From Craspedostauros australis (lineage: Eukaryota > Bacillariophyta > Bacillariophyceae > Mastogloiales > Achnanthaceae): a stretch of DNA of 64,000 nt. The stretch spans positions 1,240,001 to 1,304,000 of the forward strand of contig JAMXDE010000020.1 of the NCBI GenBank assembly GCA_026770025.1, given 5' to 3'. The notes below the pieces were generated by a model. The model did no database searches. It was not told where the DNA came from and worked only from the letters and a program-made list of their open reading frames with translations. Of the stretch, positions 23,079 through 33,786 are shown piece by piece. Both the position numbers and the translations under genes were made by a program. Numbering within the stretch: position 1 is the stretch's first letter; every line of letters begins with the position of its first letter.

Positions 23079-24920
23079 ATGTACGGATGCTCCACGCGAC
23101 GCACGATGGTGAGGAGAGCACGGTATCTGCGCCCGGTCGCTGGGTGGAGGAGCAACTTGGCACTGCCCATCGCGGTCGCCACGACTCTCCTCGCCAACCA
23201 TCATGCGCAGGTCCATGCCTTCCTCGTGTCTGGAGCTCAGCGAGCCCACACGACATCACAAATGCGAGCACCGCTGAATCCAATCTGTTATCAGCGATCG
23301 GTCAATCGCCCATCACGTAAGTGCATTGCGACTGGCAGTGCGAGTGCTGCTACGCAATATCTTGAGAGCAGACGGTCCTTCTCTTCGACGATGATGACGG
23401 CAATGTCGTCCGACTCGTCATCTGCATCGCAACGGTTGACACCAACCCCAACGGAGAAGCAGATGACGCAGGATGCCATGCAGATCTGCAATGATGCCAT
23501 CGACGCCGTCAACCCCTATTCCGCCATCCGGTCGCATCTTCGTGTTGCGAATGATGTCTTGACCATCCAGCAGGGTGATGCAACGTCGAAGGAATCCATC
23601 AATCTCACCGACTACAGCAAGCTGGTGCTGGTGGCAACCGGCAAGGCTTCGTCCGCCATGGCCACGGCCGTCACGCAGCAACTCGAAGCCGGGTCGCCAT
23701 CGGCGTTGCAGAAGCTCTCGGGAGTGGTCATCTGCAAGGATGATCACGCCACGCAGCAGGAGGAGGAACTTCTAGCCAACAGCAACGTCTCGATTCAGTA
23801 CGCATCGCATCCAGTCCCAGACGTCCGCTCCTCGCAAGCCGCCAAGGCCGTTTTGGATCTGGTGCGCGACACCGCCAGCAAGGACACCTTGGTGCTGTGC
23901 TGCATCAGCGGCGGCGGCTCCTCGTTATTCTGCCGTCCGCAGGATCCATTGACGTTGGAGGATCTGCAAGCCACCAACAGCGCGCTGCTTGCATCCGGTC
24001 TCGATATTCAAGACATGAACGTCATCCGCAAGCGCTTGGAAGAGGGCAAAGGCGGCCGGTTGGCCGGTGCTGCGTTTCCGTCCAAACTGGTGGGCCTCGT
24101 GCTCAGCGATGTGCTCGGCGATCCTCTGGATCTCATCGCCAGCGGTCCGACCGTCCCGGACACCAGCACGTGGGCGTCGGCCATGGCGTTGGTGGAGCAG
24201 CATAAGTTGCACGACAAGCTTCCTCACAAGGTCATGGAGATGTTGCGCGACGGAGATAATGGGAAGCTGCCGGACTCGCCCTCTGCAGATGATGCGGCAT
24301 TCCAAACCACTTCAACAGTTCTCGTTGGCAACAATGAGAAGGCAGTCATGGCGGCTGCAGATTCTGCCAAACAGTTGGGCTACGATCCCATAGTCTTGGG
24401 ATCCCAGTTTGAGGGTGAGGCGAAGGAGGTTGCCAACGTGTATGTCGCCATGGCTCTGTACCTGCAACAACAATATTCAAAGCTTGGTAGCACCGACGAC
24501 AATGGTGCATCCTTGGGTCCGTATTCATTGCGACCAACTCTTCCCATTGCGCTGATCGCAGGTGGCGAGACCACCGTGTCATTGCCAAGCGACCATGGTT
24601 TGGGCGGGAGGAATCAAGAGCTTGCACTTGCCGCGGCGGTTCGGATGCACGCTCTCGACATGCGCAACGTGGTCCTGGCGAGCGTAGGCACGGATGGAAC
24701 GGACGGTCCCACAGATGCCGCTGGCGGCGTCGTGGACGGCACCACAGTGACCGGAGACTTGAAGGCGGCGTTGGCCGCCATGAATGGTCATGATGCTTAC
24801 CCTTACTTGGCGGCGTTGGATGCTGGCGACATGCCACCACCGTTGATCAAGACAGGTCCAACAGGAACGAACGTTGCTGACATCTGCGTGACTCTGATCC
24901 AGCCACCAACCAATCAGTAG
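23079..24920 (+). CDS. Glycerate kinase, MOFRL/GckA (GLYCTK) family
   Basis: Encodes 613 residues from ATG 23079, no intron. Phosphorylates D-glycerate to a phosphoglycerate. Family landmarks: AVNPYSAIRSHL, VLVATGKASSAMA, the substrate/ATP loop CCISGGGSSLFCRP, DMNVIRKRLEEGKGGRLA, VLSDVLGDPLDLIASGPTVPD, and in the C-terminal MOFRL domain ALIAGGETTV, GLGGRNQELALA and GTDGTDGPTDAAGG (about residue 536). Residues 1-50 hold an Arg-rich start then a hydrophobic stretch (LALPIAVATTLLANHHA) ending VHAFLVSG, resembling a signal peptide with an ASAF-like site; residues 50-130 are Ser/Arg/Thr-rich like a transit peptide. That suggests plastid import, though mitochondrial targeting is possible. Green plants use a different kinase family for photorespiratory glycerate. 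Confidence 0.92.
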   Translation: MYGCSTRRTMVRRARYLRPVAGWRSNLALPIAVATTLLANHHAQVHAFLVSGAQRAHTTSQMRAPLNPICYQRSVNRPSRKCIATGSASAATQYLESRRSFSSTMMTAMSSDSSSASQRLTPTPTEKQMTQDAMQICNDAIDAVNPYSAIRSHLRVANDVLTIQQGDATSKESINLTDYSKLVLVATGKASSAMATAVTQQLEAGSPSALQKLSGVVICKDDHATQQEEELLANSNVSIQYASHPVPDVRSSQAAKAVLDLVRDTASKDTLVLCCISGGGSSLFCRPQDPLTLEDLQATNSALLASGLDIQDMNVIRKRLEEGKGGRLAGAAFPSKLVGLVLSDVLGDPLDLIASGPTVPDTSTWASAMALVEQHKLHDKLPHKVMEMLRDGDNGKLPDSPSADDAAFQTTSTVLVGNNEKAVMAAADSAKQLGYDPIVLGSQFEGEAKEVANVYVAMALYLQQQYSKLGSTDDNGASLGPYSLRPTLPIALIAGGETTVSLPSDHGLGGRNQELALAAAVRMHALDMRNVVLASVGTDGTDGPTDAAGGVVDGTTVTGDLKAALAAMNGHDAYPYLAALDAGDMPPPLIKTGPTGTNVADICVTLIQPPTNQ

Positions 24921-25124
24921 TTTGATTTCTCCAAAGTGGAGTGGAGTGGAGTAGAGTACTCTGCAGACATGCCCCATTCTCCAGTTGTTGCAGCGTATAC
25001 TTGCCTTGCACTCCGACCCATCAAACGTCAAGTAGTGCATAGAGTAAGCATACATATGTACTAGTACACTTAATTATCGCGCGTTGTCGTTTCTTTCCCT
25101 CGTCGTTGACGCCATGCACGTCAT

Positions 25125-28022
25125 TCACGTTGCCTTAGCGTCCACGGCATCGGCAGTTTCATCCTTCGTTGTATCCCCATCAGTCGCTTCTTCCTTGACA
25201 GCGTCACTCAGTTTCTCTTCTGCCTTGCTTTCCTCGGTCGGCTTGTCTTCTTCCTTGACCTCCTCGGCTGGTTTCTCTTCTTCGACGTAGCCGAGCGCAC
25301 GCAGCTTGGTCAGCATACCATCCATGTCCGCCTTGTTCACGAGGCAATTAGCGTTGTCTCCACGACATTTCCACATCACGACGACGAGCTTCTTCAGATA
25401 GTCCGTCTCGAAGCCCTTCAGGTAGATGACGAAAGATCCCATGGACAGCGCCTTGGTCTCCTTCTCGATTTCGGACGAGAAACTCGCAAGGCGAATCACC
25501 TCATTCTGCAGACAGTTGCGAAAATCTTTGATGTCCACGCCGATCTTGCGCTTGGTCATGTGAGGGTGGACCAGGTGCACGCCTTCCTGTGCGATGCGGT
25601 ATCCCACGGCGCATTCGTTCTTATTGCGAACGAATCCCTTGAGACCCGAGCTGATGACAGTGACGCGCTCCTGCATGCCCTGGCTGATTAAAGATCTGAT
25701 GGACTTGCCCATGAGGTACAGCACCTTGGCTTCGCCGCCGGCACGCATCATGTAGCAGCCACTGTCAAAGCTGTCGGAGGAGAGGCCGTAGTACTCCACC
25801 AAGGGATCGAAAGTCTCTGTTGGGATGGGGATGAAGTCATCGACGCCAAGCGTGGCGTGCTTCTTGCCGTCCTTATCGGTCAGGTAATTGCGCTTGACCG
25901 CTCCCCTCACGACGTTCTCGCTGTTCTTCTCACCACTGATGGTCGTCTCAGCGGCTGCGTCCGGCGCAGCTTCGGTCATGGCGACGTCGGTTTCAGATTT
26001 GACGGCGCTGTCCTTAGCGGCCGCGGGAGGATCCACAGGATCGATCTTTACCTTCTTCACCTTTGGTTCGGAATCATCTGTTGTACTCTCCGGAGCATCC
26101 TTCTTGCCATTGTCATCCTTCTGCTTGATGCCCAAATTGTTGGCATTGTCGGTCTCCATGGAATCCAATAGATCTTGGAATCGTTTGCGGGCTCGTGGAT
26201 TGATGGGTGATACCTTCTTGAAGAGGGCAACAAAGAACCCACCAGTGTCCATATCCTGAGGCAGCACGCGCTTGCATCGTTTCAAGTGGAAGGCTTTGAC
26301 TTCGTCCTCCGTTGGCGGAAAGCACGATGGGCGGATGCGACGTCGCAGTTCCTTCGGAACCTCATCGTGTGTATTGTATTGCTTCAAGCCGACCGACTCG
26401 CAGTGTTTGAGCAGCTTATCGTCATCGTAGGAATCTGGTTTGAACAGCTCATCATCGTCATCTTTCTTGGCTTCCTTTTTGTCTGCTGGTGCTGGTGCTG
26501 CTTCTGCTTCTGCTGGTGCTGCTTCTGTTGGTGCCGGTGAGTCATCTGTTTTGATGATGGATGCTGCAGTATCTTTTGCCGGCTCAGTTGCGCCCTCCTT
26601 CGTTGTGCTGGTCTCGGTAGTATCCCCACTACCACCGTCAGCAGTAGCAATAGCAGTATCTGTACCAGCCGCATCATCAGTCTTCATGGCATCATCTGTT
26701 CCATCCTTTGCATTGTCCTCCGTTTGGCCTTCTTCGTCCTTCTTCTTTTTCTTGTCCGCCCAAGCCTTGCGACGTGCCTGCATCTTTGGATTGTTCTTCT
26801 TCTCAATGTCCTTGGCCCTGCGATTGCTGCGGCTCTCGCTGAGCACCTTCCACGACGTGAGACCTGGACGCGCGATCAAACCCTCCAGGTCGGGCCTACG
26901 ATCGACCAGTTCCAAGCTACCCTCCGTCGATCGCAAGATCTCCGCCACGACGGCTTCATTCTCCATCGGATTGAGGGAGCACGTGGAGTAGCACAGGTAC
27001 CCGCCGACCTTGGTCAACCGGGCGCCCTTCAAGGCGATGGCGACCTGCAGGGTGTGCAAGCCGTACGCGTTGAGCTGGTTCCACTTCTTCCACACGCCGG
27101 GATTCTTGCGCGTCGTGCCGTCTCCGGCGCACGGCACGTCGCACAGGACGCGGTCGAAGAGGCCCTCCGTGGGATGCTCGGCATCGCGGATCAGCGGGAA
27201 GAACTGGGCGTTGCAGCTCGTGACGAAGGCCGATGGCGAATTGATGCGTCGCAGCTGATGCACCAGCATGTAGGCGCGCTTGGAGTCCGAGTCGTTGGCG
27301 ACGACGACGCCGGTGGGTTCGGTGTCGTTGGGATGGGCGGGGAGGTTGACGATCTCGAGGATCTGGGAGGTCTTGGAGCCCGGCGCGGCGCACATGTCGA
27401 GGACCTTGTGATGCGGATGCACGTCGAGGACGACTGGCGGCAGCATGCTGACGGTCTCCTGGCGCGTGACGAAGCCCGCCTCCGTCTGGACCTTGAGCCA
27501 GTCGTGGAAGTCCGAGAGCTTGGGGTTGCGACGGATGGTCTGTCGATCCAGGCTGAGCTGGTAGCCGTGCGGGATGTAGGTGAGCTTCTTGACGGGCGCC
27601 ACCAAGCGCTTCTCCGGCTTGAGGTCCAGCATCTGCCTGCGCCGCTCGCCGCCCTTGGGGATCATGAGGATCTCCATCTCCTTGCCCACCAGCTCGTCTA
27701 GCTCGTGTTCCAGCCGCTCGCACAGCTTGGGGTCCACGTCCAAACCGAAGCGGAACGAGGCCGGCAGGATGGACTTGAGGCTCGCGAGGAACCTGACGCG
27801 CTCCTCCTCGCGCTGCTCATCCGTCTCGCAGTCCTTGAACGTCCCGCTCTCCTTGTCGTAGTACTGGTTGTGAAGGCCCTGGTAGGCGTAGTAGGCCTCC
27901 ATCTTGAAGTTGCCGCCATCCACCATCTCGTACGGATTGCGCTCCTGACCATACTTCGATGGGTCGTTGGGCTTCTGCACCCGCTTCTTCCCCCTGTTCT
28001 TGCGCTTCCAACGGTGGCCCAT
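25125..28022 (-). CDS. NSUN2-type tRNA/RNA m5C methyltransferase
   Basis: Encodes 965 residues from ATG 28022, no intron. NSUN2/Trm4 enzymes methylate cytosine-5 in tRNA (and some other RNAs) with S-adenosylmethionine, mostly in the nucleus. Seen: basic N-terminus MGHRWKRKNRGKKR; PHGYQLSLDRQTIRRNP; SAM-binding VLDMCAAPGSKTSQILE (residues 207-223); motif IV DVPCAGDGTTRKNP with release Cys298; motif VI CYSTCSLNPMENEAVV with nucleophile Cys348. After the catalytic domain comes a Lys/Glu/Asp/Thr-rich low-complexity insert (about residues 420-545). A conserved part follows (RIRPSCFPPTEDEV; GGFFVALFKKV), then a second acidic linker, a PUA-like C-terminal region (GLKGFVRNK, EGVHLVHPHMTKRKIG) and an acidic Glu/Lys tail. 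Both linkers are longer than in animal or yeast relatives as I recall them. Confidence 0.95.
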   Translation of the reverse strand: MGHRWKRKNRGKKRVQKPNDPSKYGQERNPYEMVDGGNFKMEAYYAYQGLHNQYYDKESGTFKDCETDEQREEERVRFLASLKSILPASFRFGLDVDPKLCERLEHELDELVGKEMEILMIPKGGERRRQMLDLKPEKRLVAPVKKLTYIPHGYQLSLDRQTIRRNPKLSDFHDWLKVQTEAGFVTRQETVSMLPPVVLDVHPHHKVLDMCAAPGSKTSQILEIVNLPAHPNDTEPTGVVVANDSDSKRAYMLVHQLRRINSPSAFVTSCNAQFFPLIRDAEHPTEGLFDRVLCDVPCAGDGTTRKNPGVWKKWNQLNAYGLHTLQVAIALKGARLTKVGGYLCYSTCSLNPMENEAVVAEILRSTEGSLELVDRRPDLEGLIARPGLTSWKVLSESRSNRRAKDIEKKNNPKMQARRKAWADKKKKKDEEGQTEDNAKDGTDDAMKTDDAAGTDTAIATADGGSGDTTETSTTKEGATEPAKDTAASIIKTDDSPAPTEAAPAEAEAAPAPADKKEAKKDDDDELFKPDSYDDDKLLKHCESVGLKQYNTHDEVPKELRRRIRPSCFPPTEDEVKAFHLKRCKRVLPQDMDTGGFFVALFKKVSPINPRARKRFQDLLDSMETDNANNLGIKQKDDNGKKDAPESTTDDSEPKVKKVKIDPVDPPAAAKDSAVKSETDVAMTEAAPDAAAETTISGEKNSENVVRGAVKRNYLTDKDGKKHATLGVDDFIPIPTETFDPLVEYYGLSSDSFDSGCYMMRAGGEAKVLYLMGKSIRSLISQGMQERVTVISSGLKGFVRNKNECAVGYRIAQEGVHLVHPHMTKRKIGVDIKDFRNCLQNEVIRLASFSSEIEKETKALSMGSFVIYLKGFETDYLKKLVVVMWKCRGDNANCLVNKADMDGMLTKLRALGYVEEEKPAEEVKEEDKPTEESKAEEKLSDAVKEEATDGDTTKDETADAVDAKAT

Positions 28023-28421
28023 CTTGCTATATCCTATAATCGAGAATTGCTGCAACACTTGTACAATACTATGGATGGATGGATGGATGGATTCTCAGCA
28101 AAGGCTTTGGTGGATTGCCACAGAGCTCTTTGTGATGATAATGATGATGATGTTGTTGATGTCTCCTCGGCCGATTTTCCGTTTCGTTTCATTTTGTGCT
28201 CATCTTTTCGTGTGGATGTGGTTCCGTCATTGTCTGGCCACCCTCCGTGCATTTCCACGATTGAGATCTACAAATGAAGCTAGAGAAAGAGAGAGGGTTG
28301 CAATCGAAATGTGGACTGAGATTGGAGTGACAGACACAAGCAATACTCAAAGCCTACTTCTGCAACAGACAATCATGCAGATACACACCAGGCTATTCCT
28401 GTATTTGTTTATCCGTCGCTT
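28023..28421. other. Intergenic region with (ATGG)n and (GAT)n tracts
   Basis: About 400 bp between the NSUN2 start and the GPDH stop. Tandem ATGG units occupy 28071-28091, and GAT/TGT triplet runs lie at 28133-28162. An ATTATAGGATATAG patch (minus strand) sits about 12 bp before the NSUN2 ATG. No gene seen. Confidence 0.5.
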
Positions 28422-31293
28422 TTACAGGACGTCCCTGCCCCCGTACGAATCGATGTAGGCCTTGGCGATCTTGATCTGCTCCTTCTTGACCTTTCGGCTC
28501 CATCCGAGTTCTGTCGCCATGATGTCGGCGACTGGTTCGATGGCGGCCATCGCTGCCTCCTTGTTCAAAAATGCCAGTCGCGTCCGTCTGCTCAGCACAT
28601 CCTCGATGGTGCAGGCGTACTGCGGAAGGGGGGAAACATGGAGACCGTGTTCATGGACGTGGATTTGGAAGGGTTGGTGGGATCGGTTCATTCGTCAGAG
28701 ACAGAGCGCGGAATGATAAGATTGTGAGTGATTGTCATTCGATTGGATTGTCGAATCGTACCTGAATCTCGCGGATTGCTCCTTGAGCACAAGTACTCTG
28801 CTAACGAATGCAACATTCTGCCCACCACACTTACCTCGCGACATGCCCATCGCACGTCTTCCTCGAGATACGGAAAGCCGTCCACCAACTTCTTGGAATT
28901 GGATTTACCCTGCTGCTGCATGACCTCCCATGCACGTGCGCCATACGATGTGGAAAGATGGGCGGCCACTTCTTTGCTCAATCCATACTTTTGCACCAGT
29001 TGAATGGGCAGGCTTGTGGAGACTGCGTCGACCAAAGAATCAAATGAAGGTCCAAAGTATTGGTCAGTTTGAGATGCGACAATGAAATATCCGTATCAAT
29101 GTGCACACTCGGGCACGTTTGTGGACACACAAGCCGTGCATTAGTCGTAGAATAGCGCACCCGGGTGGTCATCAACAAATCGCAGGACGGCAATCACCAC
29201 CAATTCACAACAGTCAACATGTTCAGCAACAAATATGCACAGATCAAATGCCCAACTTACATCCATCACCTCCGAACAACTTCGTTTCCAGTGTGGTGCA
29301 TTCCGGTCCGTTGCTGCCGACCACACGATCCACAACTTCCTCCGCCATCTCTCTCCACGTCGTCCACTTGCCACCAGCGATGAAGATCACGCCACTCTGC
29401 GGATTCTCCGATATGACATGATCACGCGATGCTGGTGCACCGGGCGGTGCGTGTGGATCGGCAGCCAACGGACGCCATCCCTGCCATGCGCTGAGCACAT
29501 CAGAACGTTGGATTTCGATATCGTCGCGCAGGTAGGTTTGACATTCCTTCAGCAGCCACTCGATTTCATCCTCCGGTGGCGTCGGCAAGGTCTCCGCAGG
29601 GCAGGCGCGGTCCGTCGTGCCGATGAGGGTGTGGTTCTGCCATGGCAGGAAGAACAGGAATCGCCCGTCGCTCGTATTGTAATCCAGCAAGCCCATCTGC
29701 GCATCGTTTTTGGTGCAAGTGCAAGATCGAGTCCGTGCGGTAGCGCGAGTGCAAAAGTAGCGCAGTTGGTAAAATAGTGGGTATTGGAGTATGCAAGTGG
29801 GTGAGTGAAAGCATGTCGAAACGAGACACGGACAAGCAGACAAGATGATATTCAATCCACGCTTGTGGTATTGACACTCAGCAAACATACCAAGACAACC
29901 AATAATAGCAATAACGCAAGTACGAGTACAATCGCACCGCACACACACTCGTACTTACCCGATCAGGACAAAAACAACCAGGCACAACGATATGAATTCC
30001 CGATGCACCACGCACGGCCGGTTGCATCGCTCCTTCGTCATCGTTGTGCTCCAGCTCTCGCAATCCATCCGTGAAGGGACCGCCGGCGAACACCACCTTC
30101 TTGGCATGCACGGCGAACGATTCTCCCGTCATGCGATCCGTGGCTTCGATGCCCACCACCTTGTTGCTGGAGTCCTGGATTGTGCCCGTCATCTCCACGT
30201 AATTGGCAATATGAGCACCATGCTCGGCAGCGCTCATAGCGATGGCCTGGTTCGTGCGCGAATCGTTGTGCTGCGCCTCGTAAAAGACGGCGCAGTACTT
30301 CATGTTGGTGCTTGCCAGCTGCGGAAATTGCTGCTGGGCCGTTTTTGGCGTCAGGATGTAGGACGGCGGGCACTTGAAGTAGGACAGCGCGTCGTAGAAC
30401 TTGAGCACTGCCGGTGCCAGCACGGGGAAGAATCCGAACAGCCAATGGCCGAACGGCGGCGGCGAGACGTGCCATCGATCGAAGGGAATGGCGATGGGGA
30501 TCCAATTGCACAGATGCTTCTGCTGCACCATCATGTAGTTGCGTTCCGTGTGACAGTTGTAGACCATCTTCATCTCGCCCCAAAAATTCTTGACCGTCGT
30601 TGCCGGCGACGTGAAGAGCTTGGGCGACAGCAAGGTGGCCGAGGCGGTCGCCATGTACTTGATGCCGGCCCAAATGAGCTTGGTGGATCGCGACGAAGTT
30701 TCTGACCCGAAATCGCCGCGTTCTACACACGCCACGTTCAATCCGCGCAGGGCGCCGTCGAATGCAATGCCAGCGCCCGTGGCACCGGCGCCGATGACGA
30801 GGATGTCGTAGGGTTCTTCCTTCGTGGATTGACGCAGCCGTCGCACCTGTTCGGCACGCGACGGAATTCCCTTGGGACCATCGATTTCTTTGGGGTTGGA
30901 GATGACGCTCGTGATGGCCAGGCCGGCATCTCGCTTTGCGACGTGAGGCGTCTTGGTACTGTCTGCAGCGACGGCGCTTGTTGCCAGCATGCGTGTCTGC
31001 TGGTTTACAGCATTGCTAGTTGCAATTGGGGAAGCTTGTTGGCATGACAGCTTTCTGTTCATGCTGAACATCTCGTCGATGGGATCGTGAGGGGCAACCG
31101 CGAAGGCAAGGGCCACCACTGGTCCCATCCTCGAGTGGATCATTCGCACGCGGGACATGTTGCTGTTGCTGCTTTTGCTGCTGCTGTTGCGATTGTTGAT
31201 GAGGTGGCTATGTGTGCTTGCGAGAGGGAAAGTGCGGTTGTTGCCGACCGAGGTGCATCGTCTCGCTTTCGAAACGACTTTGTGAGAAATCAT
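28422..31293 (-). CDS. FAD-dependent glycerol-3-phosphate dehydrogenase, mitochondrial
   Basis: Four exons: 31293-29959, 29696-29261, 29022-28835 and 28619-28422; the three introns (262, 238 and 215 bp) have GT/AG ends and fitting phases, giving about 718 residues. The enzyme oxidises glycerol-3-phosphate to dihydroxyacetone phosphate on the outer face of the mitochondrial inner membrane and passes electrons to quinone. Motifs: FAD-binding YDILVIGAGATGAGIAFD and VACVERGDFGSETSSRSTKLIW; KVVFAGGPFTDGLRE; HIVVPG; FLFFLPWQNHTLIGTTDR; VIFIAGGKWTTWREMAEE. The C-terminal helical domain contains TIEDVLSRRTRLAFLN. The start is the first in-frame ATG; a later Met at 31158 (MSRVRMIHSR) could equally open a mitochondrial presequence. 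No EF-hands are seen, unlike the animal enzyme. Confidence 0.93.
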
Positions 31294-32016
31294 TCTCGGT
31301 GTCGGCAGCAGCAGCGACAGTGAGTGCAGTGTATCGTCACGGGAAGGAGGTGATGTGTCCGCAGTCAGATCCTGCCTGCTTCTTCCGCTGCGACAGGATC
31401 GTAAGTCGTTCGCCTCCTTCTTCTTCTCTTCCTTTTGTTTGACACCTGCCTTCGCCGCAGCGATGTGGCTCCTCTTGGGTTCTGATGGATTGATACTTTT
31501 GTTGTGTCGAAAATGCGGCAAGTGCCGATGTCTGCCACCGTTCAACCTTCCCTGCGCGAGAAGCGTCGTCACGACCAACGAAGGTCGACGATAAATGCTG
31601 TTGCGGGGTCACATCATGACGCATCGTTTGCTTGTCAGTTGTTGACACCAACGAGCGTTTGGGAATGACGGAAGCGAAAAAAGTGATGGGTCGAGAAAAA
31701 CGCAACGAGTTCGAGAATCTGTGAATGACGTCACGAATCTCCCATCATAGTATATCAAATGTGTACTATATCTAGTACTCATAGGTACTGCTGTGCAAGA
31801 TCGAATATTGATATATCTCATGATTAGTATATCTATATCCAGAAGAACAAAAACGTGAGAAAAGAGAATGAAAACAAAATGACCGTGATGGTGCCCAACG
31901 GCACAACCGACGCAACAACATCGTAGTTGTCGCCATTGCCACTGTTGCCGTCATGGCCAACATCACCACCGTGCGCTGGGCATGCATGCATTGCACAACC
32001 TTGTGATTGACGATCG
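31294..32016. promoter_or_regulatory. Divergent intergenic region, GPDH (-) / DUF218 (+)
   Basis: 720 bp between two start codons. The centre, 31745-31842, is AT-rich with repeated TAGTATAT/ACTATAT/CTATATC words, while the flanks are GC-balanced; it looks like the shared core promoter. Open frames on the minus strand are not conserved in appearance. Confidence 0.4.
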
Positions 32017-33321
32017 ATGATGAGGACAACGATAGGGTCGAAGCCATCGCCACCGTCGTCATCAGTACCACCGTCGTCATCATCGGCATCATCGAAAGCG
32101 TCAGCGTCCGCAGAAGCAGCAGGGCTGGACACCTCGAGAGAACGACAGGAGCCGAGTGCAAGGAAGCAGACGGAGCACGGACTCGCATCGGTGGCGCAGC
32201 AACGTCGTTCGGGCAGCCGCAATCGAGCATCCCAAGCCAGCTACGGCAGAGCGAACAACGCGATGAAGGGACATCTCGCAACCCGCTCCTTCGTCCCACC
32301 TGCGGCCCGCAGGAAAGGCGAGCTGCGAGCGAAGAAGCAAAAGGCGGCGAAGCGATCCAATCTGCTGGCGCTGGTCGCCATTCTGGCTGGCATTGTCATC
32401 TTCTTGGCACTCAATGTCAGGTACCATTCCATGATCAAATGGCGCAGTCTCGACAAGCACAACGCGGACGGGGATCATCCGCAACTCAAACAGCGGTCCG
32501 GCAGTATCCGCAGGCGCGCAAGTTGGGTGTCGCCGCAATCGCAGCCATTCAACCAGAACGACGGCGCCCAGCACGCGCATCATCTCATCATGGTGGCGGG
32601 GCATTCCGTCACGATATCGGGGCATCTGGAAGATGCCGGAGTCGACGAGGCCGACTGGTACCTCCTCGATTATCAGAAAGGCAAGGGATTGCCGCAGGCC
32701 ATCCAGCTGCATATCAACGCCGGCATACAGGCTGCCAACGACGACCCGGATTCCCTGCTCATCTTCAGCGGAGGCGAGACACGCCCAGCGGCGGGACCGT
32801 CCAACGAGGGCAGCAGCTACTTCCGCGTTGCCGATGCGATGGAACTGTGGCCAAGCGCCGGGACCGTGCGATCCAGAACGACGACGGAAGAATTCGCGAC
32901 CGACAGCTTTCAGAACTTGCTCTTCTCAATTTGTCGATTCCGCGAGGTGACGGGCCATTACCCCACCAAGATCACGACCGTCTCATTCTCCTTCAAGCAG
33001 AGGCGCTTCCAAGAGATGCATGCTGCCGCCATGCAATGGCCCGCCGACGCCTTTCATTTCATCGGCGTGGATCCGTCCGCAGACACGGGATTCGACCTCA
33101 AGGCATCGTCCGAAGGCGAGGCCCAGAATGCGGCGCAACCTTTCGAAAGAGATCCGTACGGCTGCAGTTCTCCCATCCTCAAGGAGAAGCGAAAAGGCAG
33201 GAATCCATTTTCACGAACGCCGCCGTACTCCATCACGTGTCCGGAGATGATGGAGCTGCTGAACTGGTGCGGTCCTGATATCATACCGAAGGATCGAGTT
33301 CCGTGGAGCGATGCGAGATAA
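32017..33321 (+). CDS. DUF218 (YdcF-like) single-pass membrane protein
   Basis: Encodes 434 residues, no intron. Residues 1-105 are Ser/Ala/Arg-rich and basic; one hydrophobic anchor follows (NLLALVAILAGIVIFLALNV, about residues 114-133). The DUF218 fold begins with HHLIMVAGHSVTISG and includes ADWYLLDYQKGKG, the signature DSLLIFSGGETRPAAGPSNEGSSYF, TEEFATDSFQNLLFSICRF and KITTVSFSFKQRRFQEMH. Fungal and algal DUF218 proteins with this layout are of unknown biochemical function; bacterial relatives include ElyC and SanA of envelope metabolism. The single anchor with a basic N-terminal side predicts a lumenal catalytic-like domain in the endomembrane system. It shares its upstream region with the GPDH gene on the other strand. 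Confidence 0.85.
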   Translation: MMRTTIGSKPSPPSSSVPPSSSSASSKASASAEAAGLDTSRERQEPSARKQTEHGLASVAQQRRSGSRNRASQASYGRANNAMKGHLATRSFVPPAARRKGELRAKKQKAAKRSNLLALVAILAGIVIFLALNVRYHSMIKWRSLDKHNADGDHPQLKQRSGSIRRRASWVSPQSQPFNQNDGAQHAHHLIMVAGHSVTISGHLEDAGVDEADWYLLDYQKGKGLPQAIQLHINAGIQAANDDPDSLLIFSGGETRPAAGPSNEGSSYFRVADAMELWPSAGTVRSRTTTEEFATDSFQNLLFSICRFREVTGHYPTKITTVSFSFKQRRFQEMHAAAMQWPADAFHFIGVDPSADTGFDLKASSEGEAQNAAQPFERDPYGCSSPILKEKRKGRNPFSRTPPYSITCPEMMELLNWCGPDIIPKDRVPWSDAR

Positions 33322-33786
33322 CATACAGTGAGACATCACACAACGAGATGACATGGTACGATTTGGTGTGCTGTATCCTCGCCGCTCCTCGTGAATAGAC
33401 GAAACAAGAAGAAACGACACGAAGCTTTTTCAATTGGGTGTGATAAATCTTGCAAGTAAAACGAGCAATGTTAATTTACCGCTTCTTCTCATTGGAATGG
33501 ATGAATGATTCCACACGCCCCGGCCACAGACAGACGTAACACGTGGCATTCAAACAACACAGGAATTTCTGGCGTTCTCGAAACCGCACAAACACAAATC
33601 CAACACGCAACAAAAACGGCACCAAGTCACGCGCACATCAACACGCAGCACCCTGATCCTCCTCCTGAGGATTCAATGTTCACACTCGTACTTCACTCCA
33701 CTCCACTCCACTCTGCAAGAAAGCAGCATCGTCTTGACACGCCACTGTGAGACGACCTCCCATCGCAATTCGAAGCTGGCTTCACG
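33322..33786. other. Spacer between DUF218 and WS/DGAT genes
   Basis: 465 bp, both neighbours on the + strand. It holds CAACAC-rich sequence and a (ctcca)n motif near 33698-33712 just before the next gene. No gene seen. Confidence 0.4.
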
